The position numbers and the translations under genes were made by a program. Shown here piece by piece: positions 34,206-46,610 of a stretch of DNA of 64,000 nucleotides (position 1 is its first letter; each line of letters begins with the position of its first letter). The stretch spans positions 19,087,558-19,151,557 of the forward strand of contig JAJEKV010000025.1 in the NCBI GenBank assembly GCA_021234155.1, given 5' to 3'. This DNA is from Isoetes taiwanensis. Lineage: Eukaryota > Streptophyta > Lycopodiopsida > Isoetales > Isoetaceae. The notes under the pieces are model-generated. The model searched no databases. It saw nothing but the letters and a program-made list of their open reading frames with translations, and was not told where the DNA came from.

Positions 34206-36840
34206 ATGAGGAAGAAAGGTGACCTCAATATGGCTACTAAGAAGAGATTGGCTGAGGAGAAAAAGAATGCTAGCAGTGAGAGGAAATTGTTTGATTTCCA
34301 CAAGAAGTTAACCACTTCTGGATCTGAAAGGGCTACTGATCTAGTGGTTAATGAAAATCTTGAGAGCAGGAAGGATGACCAAGGAGGTTCAACAATTGCA
34401 CCTGCTGCAATAATGATCATTGATTCAGCCACTCCAATACATGAAGTCCTTGGATCCATCAACTCCAAGCAGGTTGATGAAGGAAGAATTAATGCTAATA
34501 TCGGGCCTTCAACTCAGGTTTGGGCATGTGTCTTTTTGCATAATTCATTAGAATATTTTCTGTTTTACTGTTCTTGTTTCAATATGAAAGTCTGGCTGAA
34601 TCCATAAATAATAGGTTAATTACATCAGGCTTAGATCTGGCCCATTGTTTTATAACTGCATGTGTACTTCTGTTTATCTAATGATAATTTTCATGCTTGC
34701 ATTATGATTTGCAGAGATGATTAGGATATATTTCTACATGTATAGATATTAGGACATGAATATATATGGTTTAAAGTAGATTGATACATGAAAAGAATCT
34801 AATGAACACTGGGTTTCTATTCTTAGTTTAAGATTTGATGATAGCTTATAGGGAATCCTTTAATGATTACATAATATCTACTTGCTTTACCTTTGTCCCA
34901 GCGTTTTACACAATAAATAAAATGCTCCTTGTGATTTGATGGAATTAATGGCATAATGACATGCAGATCTGCAAAATAATGACAGGAATAAGCTTCTATA
35001 GATTTAGTGGTCCAAATTAAGCTAGGATTGGTGAGCGAGGGCCAGCATTTAGGTTATTGAAAGATTGGCATCATAATTTCTTTATCTCTGGTTTTCTTTA
35101 TGATCATGATACAATTTCTGAAAACTATGGAAAGTTCTTTGAGATACGATATGACTGCCATGGTTAACAGGCTTCTTTTAATGTTTAGGTTAGAAATAAT
35201 ATCCTGTCACTTAGGGAAGATTTCTGGTTCTAATGGGTAAACATTTCTAGAGGTCCTAAGTTGAATTCTGCCTGGGCATCTGGCTAGGTTTACTCAGTTC
35301 ATAATAATCTGTTAGTAATATGAAGACTATGCACATTTGCATGCTTTATAATGCTAGGAATATGTTGCAGGGTTAACTTTATGGTTATCAATCAGGTTCC
35401 TTATTACTTTAATGGTTGACTTATTACCTTTGCTGATAGTAAGCTAGGCTGTTATAACAGTTTTACCACAGGCCTCTTCTCTGTTATAAAATATCTTGGT
35501 ATTTATGTAAGACAGCAGGATCTATTGTTTAAATGTTTCTACTGTCTAATTACGAATGTGACCTTACCCAATGTAATGTTTGTACTAAACAAGTAGGGTG
35601 AAGGGCCATAAACCTATAAGACCTTATGACATCTGCTACCCTAAACAGTGCAAGCATGACTAATGCTTGTGTTTGTTTCTTTGGGTGCAGGTAACAGGAT
35701 CTTATACTCCCTACTTTGTTTTTTCAAAAATAAGGAAGTTTGTCAAAGGTCTGGAATTTCTTCAAATGGGATTATGACAAGTTTTGAGGAAGAAGAAGAA
35801 GAAGAAGAGATTTTAACGTCACGCCACAAGGCAGCGTCCTATCGGACATGTGACACTTTACAACACACCCAGATGGGTCCTGCCCCCACCACTTTACATT
35901 GCTGAAGTGGGTCCTTCCCCCACCAACTTTACATTGCATTGCTGAGGATTATATTGTACACAAAGGATCACTTGTACTTTGGTATCTTTATTTTTATCTA
36001 CTTTAATGGTATACATGTGTACATATCAACTTGACTGTTCTTAAGGTAAAAGTTTCTGTTATAATAAAGTCTATTTTTTCTGGATTAATCTTGTAATCAG
36101 ATTAAGGCCTTTTGTTGAAATCACCTATTCAATGGAAGGACTGCCTATTGAATCCCTTATTTTCTTGTAAAGATCTTAATGGATTAAAGTCTGTTTGTAC
36201 AGATTTAAAGGTTTTTTGTTTTGACTCCAGTATATTGGTTATACCAATATCCTTAATCTTGATTACTTTTGACTGTAGGTGATTTATACATGTTGAACTA
36301 ACTTATTGTGTTGATGTCTATTAGGAACTTGGAAATGTAAATGAAGTGGATAAGAACAATCACTAGATTAAGGAGTTGATAGCACTCAAATATCATATCT
36401 GCAATATTGACAACCCGAACATTGCTGTACAAACCATACTTGGTTGTATCAAAGGCAAGGACATTCATTCTTTTATCACGTTTAAAGAATGTAATCTGTT
36501 TGATAAAGAAAGTACCCTGTTACTTTCTTTGGCTTCAATGGGTGGTTCAAAGTTTATCAACTTATGAAAGGGGTAAATTTTCAGTTCACCAAATGCAAAG
36601 ATATTGTCATCAATGTCTATGATAACATGAATAATGTGATGTATGAACGCACATGTCTAGAAGATGAGCTGGCTAAGAAGTTCATGATCGGCCTGACTGC
36701 ACTTGAGAATGCTAACGATATTGTCCTTACCTTTGATGACAAAAAAGGAAATATCAATATTGCTGAAGAATCTGACAAAGATAAACCTAATGGTTGCTTG
36801 TTCTCCGATGAAGATCCGTGGAGGATTTTACACAAAATCC
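34206..36840 (+). pseudogene. Cys-rich protein gene, right copy, truncated
   Basis: Exon 1 (34206-34517) encodes 104 residues as in the left copy. Exon 2 starts at 35691 and exon 3 at 36325. A one-base deletion in exon 3 (DKE instead of DKRK) shifts the frame, although this copy keeps the Trp (NGWFKVYQ) that is a stop in the left copy. A TAG early in exon 3 replaces the Trp of NNHW. Homology breaks off at SDEDPW..., so the Cys cluster and C-terminus are missing. Confidence 0.6.
35789..35946 (+). mobile_element. Small insertion specific to the right arm
   Basis: The left arm is continuous at ttttgag|gattatattg. The right arm has about 158 bp there, beginning gaagaagaagaagaag and ending cattgctgag, with the flanking tgag duplicated. 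The insert contains two copies of gggtcct(g/t)cccccacca(c/a) ... actttacattgc. No terminal inverted repeat was seen. Confidence 0.6.
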
Positions 36841-36942
36841 TCGGTGCTATAGTTTTACCCGTATTCTCATTACCATGAGGATTAACCATCAATGAAATTG
36901 TTTGTCAACCCAAATCACGAGTAATTTAGCAAGCATTGTCTC

Positions 36943-36958
36943 AACAACAACAACAAAG

Positions 36959-37001
<43 letters not shown>

Positions 37002-37014
37002 AAACAACAACAAA
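36943..37014 (+). repeat. (CAA)n microsatellite
   Basis: About 70 bp of CAA repeats with few interruptions, directly left of the hairpin element. Confidence 0.9.
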
Positions 37015-37015
37015 G

Positions 37016-37290
37016 GGGGTCAAAGCATGGAGTGGGGGCATTTTTGCGCCCAAGCACCCCTAAGCACCTAATGTGGGAAATTTTACTTATTTTTAACTAT
37101 TTTTCTATAACTTTCATGAAGTTTGAAATTTTGTATTCCAAGGCGTAATATGAATGCGCCAGGGAAAAATATCAAAAAATAAAAAGAAAAATATTTTTAA
37201 AAATACAAAGAAAATAGCTCCAGAAAGCACCTCCTAAGCACCATGTGTCACCGACACAAAAAAGTGTCACCCACCTCCATGCTTTGACCC
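37016..37290. mobile_element. MITE-like hairpin element, 275 bp
   Basis: The left end ggggtcaaagcatggagtgg matches the reverse complement of the right end (ccacctccatgctttgaccc). A second inner pair, aagcacctaatgtggg with tcctaagcaccatgtgtcac, is also partly complementary. The flanks share aaag, a possible short target duplication. It has no coding capacity. Confidence 0.6.
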
Positions 37291-37739
37291 AAAGAAGATT
37301 TTTTAAAGTCCACTTGAAGATACCAACATTTCTACAAATCCTACCTCCTATTCTCCTTACATCAATGAGGATGAACTGAAACCATATTGACTTGATAGAG
37401 TGAATCAACCAAAGCAACTCAAGCAAATAAAAGACAAATAATTTTTTCGAAAGTATTTTTCCCATGCAGATAGTAGACGGTGGTTAGACCAAGGTTAATT
37501 GAAAGCCACAACTTGTTTAAAGTGGAAAGTCTTAGTCCGTCATTAAGTGGAAGTCTTACCATGTGGTGTATGTCCTTTCCTTCCGGGAGAGGGACTTTCA
37601 AAGAACTTCAATATGACATAAGACAAGTCTAAATTGCAATTTAATATAATTAATAATTTAATTTAATTTATATTAATCAATGCATTTAAGACCCTCACCC
37701 ATATGGCAAAAGCATATTAAATATATATGCATAAGATGC

Positions 37740-37995
37740 TTAAACAAAAGCACCGGCTTCAAGTACTTCCGTATGAACAAACAACTCCATTATATCAGCA
37801 TGTTCCTTCCAAACATCCTTGAGATAAGAACTAAGGAGATTTGGAGGTGTATGCAAAAGCTCTGACAATGTGGTTCCTGAAATCTTATACTTACTTCTCA
37901 AATGTTCATAGACAGGACACTTCAAAAAAGTATGTATCTCTAACTCAATCTTAGTGTTAAAATAGCTCGGGCAGTACCTTGTATGTCAAGGTGTT
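37740..37995 (-). pseudogene. C-terminal tail of a LINE-type reverse transcriptase
   Basis: The minus strand reads RYCPSYFNTKIELEIHTFLK, then CPVYEHLRSKYKISGTTLSE and LLHTPPNLLSSYLKDVW, ending at a stop. The pattern C....(E)xExHxxxxCPxYxxLR is the zinc-knuckle region after the RT of many LINEs, as I recall it. The RT itself is not found upstream (to the right), where Helitron sequence begins, so this is a remnant. Confidence 0.45.
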
Positions 37996-38034
37996 CCATA
38001 CCACCTTCCTGTCTCAATGTGCATTTCTAAATAT

Positions 38035-38640
38035 CATTCTGCATTCCTCAACATCATTCGCACAAGAGAGCCAACAAATACAAAGCTAGTAGACAACCTA
38101 AAAAATAACATCATTGATAAGCTAGAAGCTTTGAAGTTGATTGATCAGAATACTACTGTATTATGCTCCCACAATGAGGATGTCCTCTTCTACAATAAAT
38201 TTGCAGTGCTGAACCTGTTCTCGTTAAACCAGCTAGTGCAAGTCCACATTGACACAAATGCCAAGGAAGATCTGCAATCCTTAGTAGCAATAGTGACATA
38301 CATTGACATCGACGACGGCAACCAAGTTCAATCTATTGTATGCAACATAAATGATTCTCTTCAATATGTCACAATTAAAAGGACAAAGACAGTTCACAAA
38401 ATACCACAAGGGCAAGCATGCATAAAAGGACCTTCCCATTAGCACTAGCATATGCAATGATGGGGTCACAAGTCCCAAGGGTGAACAATAGATCACAAAG
38501 TGATTGTGGTTGTCGAAAAGGCATTTACACCAAACCTGCTCTATGTGATGTTCTCAAGAGTTAGAACCTCACAACAATTGCATATAAGTCTAAATGCATA
38601 TTATTGCGGTGTTCAAAGGTCAACCTTTCACGCCTTGTTT
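38035..38640 (+). pseudogene. Second Helitron helicase tail, diverged
   Basis: The order of motifs is the same as in the main Helitron: IIRTREPTNTKLVDNL, LIDQNTTVLCSHNEDVLFYN, then VAIVTYIDIDDGNQVQSIVC. A frame change gives FPLALAYAMM, and a further change gives VVVEKAFTPNLLYVMFSRVR. It lacks everything before the helicase C-terminal third and is clearly diverged from the main copy, so it derives from another family member. Stops and frame changes make it dead. Confidence 0.8.
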
Positions 38641-38706
38641 TCTACTTACATCTTACATGTACTTTTCTTGAGTGAACATGAAAAGCTTGTTCTAGAGTTA
38701 ATTTGA

Positions 38707-39107
38707 ATAAAAGTTATTGTAACTTTGCAAATAGAGATTTGATGTCTTTGAGTCGACAAGTGCAATTTGAAGTAGATAGCATGGGGCTCCTTTTTTTGGC
38801 CATGGAGAAAGCATTATGGTCCATTGTTGTCTATCGAAATCATTATAGGACCGCTTCTTGTAGAATAGACTTTTACAGATGCTAGTATTCATTTTTTCAA
38901 AACAACCATCATTCATTTATAATTAAACCTATTGAATGGCTAATATGGCACTACATATATATTTATAACAGTAACATAATATTTTATATCATGCACCAAC
39001 TTTTTTCAATTGTATAAACAGGGGATATTTGAATGATTGTTTTACTTTCGAACCCATCTTTCGCCATGGTGTAGGTGAAGTCACTCCAGTCTTGATTTGA
39101 AATCTCA
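38707..39107. other. Anonymous sequence
   Basis: AT-rich sequence between the Helitron fragment and the foldback element. No gene is seen. Confidence 0.4.
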
Positions 39108-40201
39108 CAAAGCTACATTGCTATGATTAACAAGGTGTCACAAGGAGGGTTAATCCCAGACGATGTGCTTGCATAGTTATTGTTTTGTTGTCTCATAAAT
39201 ACAAAATGGGAGGTTTCAAACCTTTGCCTCTGAGATTATTCATGGTTTAACTTTAAATATCTGTTTATACTAATACAACTATGTTCTTGACCTTAACGCT
39301 GTTGCATGAGTTACAGGAGGCTAGGCACTAGTTTTAACATAAATAGATTTGCATGATAGTGTTGATGGTGCATCATGTGTTTGAAGTTTAAAACTTTCTC
39401 ACACATGTTATGTAAAACTAAAACCCCCACAAAGGTACGTAGAGAATGGCCTTTAAGACCCTTAATTAGTCCTTAGAATGTGATGCCCTAAGATCGGACA
39501 TGGTGTAGGTATGATTGGCAAAAATAAATTGTTCACTTGTCGTAAATAAATGCTCAAGTTGAAGCCTAGAGACTAGAATAACTTCACTATGCACAGTGTT
39601 GAAGTTGAAGCTTAGAGACTAGAATAACTTCACTGAACTTCAACACTTATTGCATAGTGAAGTTATTCTAGTCTCTAGGCTTCAACTTGAGCACTTATTA
39701 CGACAAGTGAACAATTTATTTTTGCGCAATTATACCTACACCATGTCCGATCTTAGGGCACCACATTCTAAGGACTAATTAAGGGTTTTAAAGACCATTT
39801 TCTGTACCTTTGTTTGGGGTTTTAGTTTATACAAGCATGTGATTGAGAAAGTTTTAAACTTCAAACACATGATGCACCAATAACACTATCATGCAAAATC
39901 TATTTGTGTTTAAACTAGTGCCTAATCCCCAAATGCCTTGGTTATTATGTGGGAGGCAAACAAGAAATTTATTCTTAGCCTCACAGAACTCATGCAACAC
40001 TGTTAAGGTCAGAACATAGTTGTATTAGTACAAACTAGATATTTAAAGTTAAACGATGCATAATCTCCGAGGCAAAGATTTGAACCTCGTGATTGTATTT
40101 ACTGAGACAACAAAGCAATAAATATGCAAGCATATCTTTCTGAGGACCTGAGGGCCTCCTCCGTGCAAAAGACCTTGTTAATCATAGCAATGTAGCTTGT
40201 A
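39108..40201. mobile_element. Foldback (palindromic) element, 1.1 kb
   Basis: The left arm (39108-39606) and right arm (39635-40201) are inverted copies joined by a 28-nt loop. Shared landmarks are agctacattgctatgattaa at the outer ends, cctaagatcggacatggtgt, and gaagcctagagactagaata near the centre. The right arm has a 50-bp extra piece (around 39930-39980) and other small indels. No ORF of note is present. Transcription from either side would give a long hairpin RNA. Confidence 0.9.
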
Positions 40202-40352
40202 CTTTCACAATATAATGGCTTTGGCTCTTTTTGAAGAATGTCCAATTCTACTACCAAATGTCCAAGCCAAACTATTTCTCTAGATGCAAGAGATGTTGTC
40301 GATATTCAACTAGGAATGTTTCTTGCTTTGCGAAGCAATGGACGCCCCTTCA

Positions 40353-40387
40353 ATTCTATTCTATTCTATTCTATTCTATTCTATTCT
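40353..40387 (+). repeat. (ATTCT)n microsatellite
   Basis: Six to seven pentanucleotide repeats. Confidence 0.9.
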
Positions 40388-40967
40388 TCAAGAAGACAAG
40401 CATGTCCGCACCTTGAACTATGGTAATTTATATCACCTCCCCCAACTGCATATATGCAAAACCTTTAATAAATTATAGAGTTTCCAATGTCATACCATGT
40501 TCACATTTAAAGACAAGTCCATAGTCTTGTGTGTCTTTTAAGAACCTTAAAAATATATTTTTATGACTTCCAATGTTCTTTCGCCAGGATTGTTAAGAAT
40601 TGGCTCATTATTGGGGGATTTTGGTGCATATTCACATAGGGGTGACTCCGGTAACGAGCTGTTGGATGGGCATATCCACTTATTATTCTTTGATTTGGAC
40701 CGCATATAGCCACCCTCATTTGTGGGTATGCTCGCATAAGTTTTTTATCTTTGTATAATGAGAATTGCAAAATACTATAAGGTTTGAGGCAATGTACTCA
40801 ATGGTGTTGATTTCATCCATGTATTATACTATTCTAGGGGGTATAAAAGGGGATCTCGCTACTCTACATCACCCCCTGTGTGAATATGCATCAAAATCAA
40901 AGGGGGTTTTAGGGAGAATTTAATTTAAAGTGTTGGATGTAATAGTTTGTGTTAACTAACAAATTTT

Positions 40968-41190
40968 TTGGCCCCTTCGGGGCCTTGGGGATGGCGTAGA
41001 GATGGATGAAGAAAGTTGATGTATCCAACCAACCATAATGACATACACATCAATAGGGTCTTCACCATGTGCAGGTGGTGGTTGCGTTGATGGTGGCAAG
41101 ACTAATTGAACTTGATCTTCATTTATAGGGTTCTTTGGTACCGTAATAATGTTTGGATCAACATCGTGTTGACTTTAGGCATCAGAGGAA
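40968..41190 (-). other. Open stretch, unrecognised
   Basis: The minus strand reads HDVDPNIITVPKNPINEDQV, QLVLPPSTQPPPAHGEDPID and VYVIMVGWIHQLSS in one frame. The composition (Pro-rich, acidic) is protein-like, but no start or family is seen. Confidence 0.2.
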
Positions 41191-41298
41191 TATCACGTGG
41201 AGTTGATGGATTGGGAGATTTTATAGTCTGCATGAATATAAAGGAAAGAAATTGGTTAGATTGATATTAATTTAGAAAATAGAATTTTAGTAGCAAAA

Positions 41299-41450
41299 AT
41301 AAATTGAATCAAATAAAAGCTTTGACACCCATATGCTCTAGAATAATGTTTTATTCACAAACCTTTTAGTAACTAAATAAAAGTTGAATCAAATAAAAGC
41401 TTTGACATTGATATATGCTCTATAATAATGTTTTATCTACAAACTATTGC
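41299..41450 (+). repeat. ~90-bp tandem duplication
   Basis: The stretch ttgaatcaaataaaagcttt with ctaga/ctata-ataatgttttat occurs twice (starts near 41304 and 41384), with small differences. Confidence 0.8.
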
Positions 41451-42212
41451 ATGGAAGACAACAACATCAACGCTACTTCGCAATAATAACAATTGGTGAG
41501 GTTCATAAAGAACCAAATCCACTTTTACTGGAGCCGCCGCTTTGGTTTAACAGGTGAAGAGAATTGGCCGGGGTGATCCGAGTAGGTTTCCCAGAACATT
41601 GGTGAAGCGAAGATCAAGGGTAGGGGTTTGAAGCAAGCTCGCCTCGCTAGCATTCACATGTTGTTACTTGACTACAACTATTTCTCTTTCTACAACGAAA
41701 CCATTGTTTATCAATCCATATGATTTTGGATGCTCCATCTCTAGCTTAAAGGTAATGCTTAAATGCCTCATTCGATTAAAGTTCCAACCCTACAATATAA
41801 ATGCATTCTGTGGCCCTTTGTTTGATTGATCTGCATGACTCCGTAAAAGGGCGGAATAATCCGCTTTATCAGGTGCACAAAATCCATTATTGATTGAAGT
41901 TGAAGGTCGATCAGTCATGGAACAATAATTCACAGCCGAATGTCCAAGAAGTTGGAAGCAAATAGAGGGCCTAAACTCTAAACTCTTTTTTGAATCCGCA
42001 ACCAAATCTTAGAACATACAAAAGGAAGGAAACAAAGGTGTTTTTGTACAAAGACATTGTAAAACCAGGGAAAACCAATACCTTGTAAAAACCATTATGC
42101 TAACCTAAGAAACATTAAAAACAAATACCTTTGTAGTGTAGGAACAAAAAATCCTCCTCGTGATAACCTTCCACAAGAAAAAATCCACTCGACAACAAGA
42201 ATCCAAGAACAC
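41451..42212. other. Anonymous sequence
   Basis: A minus-strand open stretch of 71 codons (41790-42005) is present, but no domain is recognisable. Otherwise nothing is seen. Confidence 0.35.
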
Positions 42213-42349
42213 AAGTACATGCACATGCACACATGCACACATGCACACACATGCACATGTATTGCACTTGTACATGCACATGCACATGCATACACATGCA
42301 TACACATGCACACACACATGCACATGCACATGCACATGCATACACATGC
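42213..42349 (+). repeat. (ACATGC / ACACATGC)n simple repeat
   Basis: Alternating acatgc, acacatgc and atacacatgc units over about 137 bp. The Cys/Met/His-rich ORFs predicted on both strands are products of the repeat and not genes. Confidence 0.95.
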
Positions 42350-45300
42350 CAGTGTTCATGCAATGACATTACGCAGAGAAAGACAACAACCCTGATTGTT
42401 CAAAAACGAAAAATCAATTCAGCCCATAAAGGGTGCACTCTAGAAATACTATTTAGTACACCTCAATGAATACAATAACGAAAATAATAGAAAACCATGT
42501 GAAAAAACGTATAAAAATCTAAAAGTAACCCCTGCTATTGTGCTAGATATTGGCTCAAAAAGATTTACTCCATATAAAATATTAGGACATGTGTACGATT
42601 TGAGATATATCAAGACACCCAATGAGTTCCCTATATGATGATCTATCATACTATGCCCTCTTTTTTGTTTTCGGACACAATTCGTGACTAATTGTCCAAC
42701 CCACATCGAGTTGTTGCAGTGTTTACATTCTATCATTCCAAAACCATTTAAGGCTGTACCAAGTATATTCTTTTCCACCGAGTGATATCCTAAACCCCTT
42801 TTATGAGCGAGTAGCTAACATTTGTCATGGGTATAGTCTCCTAGTTCTATTCTCGCCATGCCCTTTGTTCGGGTTCCCCGCCCCCGTCCTTTGGTTCCTG
42901 AGACGAAAAATCTTTATCTTATCTATTTCTATGAACCGCTTATACCTAATAATTGTTTAAGTTCCAAACACGATTAGGGCCACATATGTAAAACGAGTAA
43001 GCTACTTTCAAATTTAAAGGGAAGACCTCAATCCCAAACTGGCTATTTGAAGCCTGGTTTTAGAATACGCTTGCAAATGACCTGAAAGCAATGCTATTAG
43101 CCCATAATGCAATCATTTTGCATATACCCAAATATGAAAAAATGTTCACCTTCTACAGATATGTATTATTGGATTTATATGTGAAATATTTGATATTTGT
43201 ATAAACTAAGTTTAGTTTTCGCGGACATGAAGCACATCTCAAAAAAAAAAAGAAATAAAAAGACCTTTTAGGAGAGCAGAGAAACATGGATCCAAATGCA
43301 ATCAAGGATAAGAAGGTATTTGGCATAGTATCCCAACATATACCCAACAAGGTTGACCACTTATGTTAGTATTAGAGAATATCCTTCCGTACATTCTCTA
43401 GACACTAAAATATCGACGAAAGTTAATGTTTCCGAAGGAATATTTTTGCGCGGGAAGCAGCATTAGGTTTCATTATATGCAAGAAATCCACCTAAAATGC
43501 AAGTAAATCAAACAAAATTCAGGTAAATCACTGTAATGCAAATAAATTACTTAAATGCCGGGTAAATTGCTAGAAGACAGGTAAATCGTGATCAAGCTCA
43601 CCTAATCAAGAAACTAACATCCCTAATTTTTATTGTAATTCTCGGTAAAGAATTTATGCCACGTAAGTGATTAAATCTCTCATGCAGAGAAAGGCCGTAC
43701 TTTCGGTTCAAAACAATGTTTTTCGACTCCACGGAAATATAGTAGGATATATCACGGTGAAAAAGAGGTATATAAAGATTTTTTCAGTACAAAAAAATAA
43801 GTTATGTGAGTTTATATGGTTGGTTAAGAAAGAATAAGTCTTGAAAACAAGGAACCAACTCAACACCTTAATTAATCCCACATCTCATTGAGGGAGCTTA
43901 ATATGGAAGACTTTAACTTTGTCATAAAGAAGCTACTCATTAATGAAATATTGCTCATTAGAGGCACATTTTCCTAGGAACATGACTTGTTTATGTTATT
44001 TTTGCTAGAATTTAAAACTATATTGTTCGACAAGAGGGTAAACCCGGATAGCAGCTGGTGGAATTGAAGATTTAGCACGGAATATACCTTGAATATTCCG
44101 TTCCTGAACCAAAACCAAATGTTTTGCATTGTGGATTTTCACAGATCGTGTCGAGTTTCTCCAAAAACGCATTGCAAGCTGCAAAATGCCAACCGTGGGA
44201 GTCTTAGAACGTAGCTTTTTTTCAGCTCTAGGCCGGTCTTTTTAGTAAGACAATCTGACCTCCTATGAAAAATGCGAGCTGCTCTCATAACATGAACTGC
44301 TATTGTTTCAGCGCGGGAAGAGTTTGATGACTTGTGTTTCATCTATGGAATCGAGCTAGATGATGGGTGGCATGTTCCGTTTTGCTAATGGTGTTGTTCC
44401 CAGTCTTCGTTGAAGCAAGAATTAAACATATCCCATTAAAAGTTTCACTACAATAATTCTTTTGTTAATGCAAAGTTTCTGGTAATTGAGCTTGTTGATA
44501 AAACTACTCATTGCAGCAGACAACTGAAAAGGAAATTATTCCTGAAGGAAAAGCATTTAGGACGGAGAAGAAGATGAAGGGCGGAAAAGATTTACAAGAT
44601 TGAGGTCCCTGCAAACAGGTCTGTTATAAAGGAAAAGAAGCTTAGATGCTGCATGCTTTGATTTTGGAAATTTACAATGACCTTTTATGGTGAATGCAGA
44701 TATGACCTCCCTTTGTATTGAAGGCATTTCTAGCCTCCCGTGATTCTTCTTGGAGAAGGAGGGAAGTTCCAAACTTTCGCCTTTTGCTGAGATTTCTGAT
44801 ACTAAGATTCAGAGGATGATAGTGAAAACCAGATGTATAGCATCTTTTCTCCTCCAGTCATATTTGCTTGAAAGATGTGCTTATTTGCACTTATGCCCAA
44901 TTTAGTGATTAGACGTTTTTAGGATAGACTATTGAATGTCTTGGAGGCTATGATCCTCCTTTTGGGTCTGGGTAATTCTGTACGTTTTGGCATAGGCCTC
45001 CATATAGATGTTCATAATTTTTCTTCTTTCTAGACTGTAATGAGTCCAGTGTTATAGTTTGATCTCACATAGACTCTATATAATGCCTTTTTTTTATTTT
45101 TCTGCAGACTAGTAAAGTTCGGCTTATATTGTCTGTGCTATTTTACGCGGTATAAACTTCACTCAATTGAGCGGTTCACAATAGTTTTTATTGACTCTTC
45201 AAGATAAACTGCATCAAAATTGTGCAGGTATGCTTCCCCTGCTTAAATGGCTTAGTTGTGTAAAAAAAGTACATTGAGGGGGGGCTTTTGAAAATTACGC

Positions 45301-46269
45301 ACTATCCCTTTGTGAACATTTACAAGAGGAAGCTCTGCCTCCATGAGGGCCATATTTTAAGCTCAGATGCTTTTTGAAATGAATGATCTGAAAATAGAGT
45401 TCGTTTTGTTGAAATCCACTTACCACCTTGAGATGGTGTATACAACACATGAAATTGAAGCTCAACCACAGCATTATAAAGCTGAGATGCAAGAGACCAT
45501 GGGCCATAACGAAAGGGAATGCTTGATAAATTTCCCATTTGATTTAGTCCTGATGCAATAAATTGCTCATGACCAGATTTCCATTTAATTTAGTCCTTGA
45601 TGCTCAAATTGCTCATGACTAGTGGATTGTTCCATATTCTATGAAGATGGAATATTAAGGGTATGGTGCAAGAATTGCATATACTTGCAGCAGTGCAATT
45701 ATAGATGATATAATAAGTCAGCGCAGATCTCTTCCTTCGCTGGCTGCTGCAATGTTTGTGCATGAGATAGTGCTTTTGACGGGGGGTAGTTGGAGCTACT
45801 ATTGATGCCACTTGTACACTACTTAAACCCACACCCAGCAACTACCTTTAAAGATAGCCTTACAATTTCCAGCCATGTTCAGCGATAATTCCAAGAGAGG
45901 GCAGACGGGGTGGAACATAGATGAAGACTTGGCAACATCCAGCCAACACACCCACTAATGTGCTTCTAGTGGTGGGAAGCCTACAAAACATGAGGAAAAC
46001 ACAAGGTTGATTTGGCTCTCATCGCCACCTTTGATCTTGGCAAGATGGAAAATATGTGTGCATGCTAACAGAAGGACCAGACTAAACATTAGAATCTAAC
46101 CAACATGCTTCTGCCTTTTTCTCGGCCTGAACTTAGTAATGTCTCCCTTGAAACTACATCCCAAACTGAAGAACACATATTCTGCAATGGAACTAATGCA
46201 TGCTGCAGCATAAGTGCTGCCTGTAGCCTTATAAAACCAGTAGTTAGAGTTCGCTCTTAATCATATTTA
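42350..46269. other. Anonymous sequence with minor repeats
   Basis: A run of 11 A at 43241-43251 after gcggacatgaagcacatctc could be a small retroposon tail. At about 43500-43600 a degenerate aggtaaatc motif recurs at 18-27-bp intervals. Short ORFs on both strands (for example 44139-44342 and 45590-45841) show no family features. Confidence 0.35.
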
Positions 46270-46610
46270 GCCTGCACCAACAGCCATGTGTACCATTCCA
46301 GTGCCTTGTACTTAAATTGAGCCCATATTGGCTTGAGGATGTCCATCCTTAAAGTTTTTCTCTCCAGAGTGGTTGCACAGATTGTTTATTGATAAACGCA
46401 CACACCTTTGTTAATAGAAAATTGCATATTTGTTCTTGAAGTAGTGTTTAGCCGCATCAACAGCTATATACCATTCCAGTGCCTTGCACCTAAATTGAGC
46501 TCCATATTGGCTGAGGATGCCCATCCCTAAAGTTTTCTCTGCAGTGGTAGTAATAAATTTTTATTGATAAAGGACGTACATTTGTTATTAGAAAATTGGA
46601 AAATAATTTG
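46270..46610 (+). repeat. ~178-bp tandem duplication
   Basis: Two diverged units contain accattccagtgccttg(t/c)ac, ttaaattgagc or ctaaattgagc, tattggct(t)gaggatg(t/c)cc, and then tttattgataaa with ttagaaaattg. They start near 46275 and 46450. Confidence 0.8.

Larger units (their letters stand above)
33705..36840. repeat. Right arm of the ~3-kb inverted repeat
   Basis: This matches the reverse complement of 7857-10795. It differs by scattered substitutions, small indels and one 158-bp insertion at 35789-35946. The match ends at about 36840 inside the last coding exon, after which unrelated sequence follows. Confidence 0.9.

Noticed and set aside
40060-40095. Minus-strand ggttcaaatct, a possible B box of a tRNA or SINE
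   Set aside because: No A box lies at the right distance. The sequence is part of the foldback arm.
40963-40990. Strong hairpin ggcccc-ttc-ggggcc after a T run
   Set aside because: It resembles a bacterial terminator, but there is no bacterial context and the T run lies on the wrong side for a plus-strand terminator.
42105-42469. ORFs rich in Cys, Met, His and Thr on both strands
   Set aside because: They are translations of the ACATGC-type simple repeat in several frames.
43494-43600. Regularly spaced aggtaaatc motif, CRISPR-like at first sight
   Set aside because: The motif is short, degenerate and unevenly spaced (18-27 bp), with no conserved repeat of useful length, and the host is a plant.
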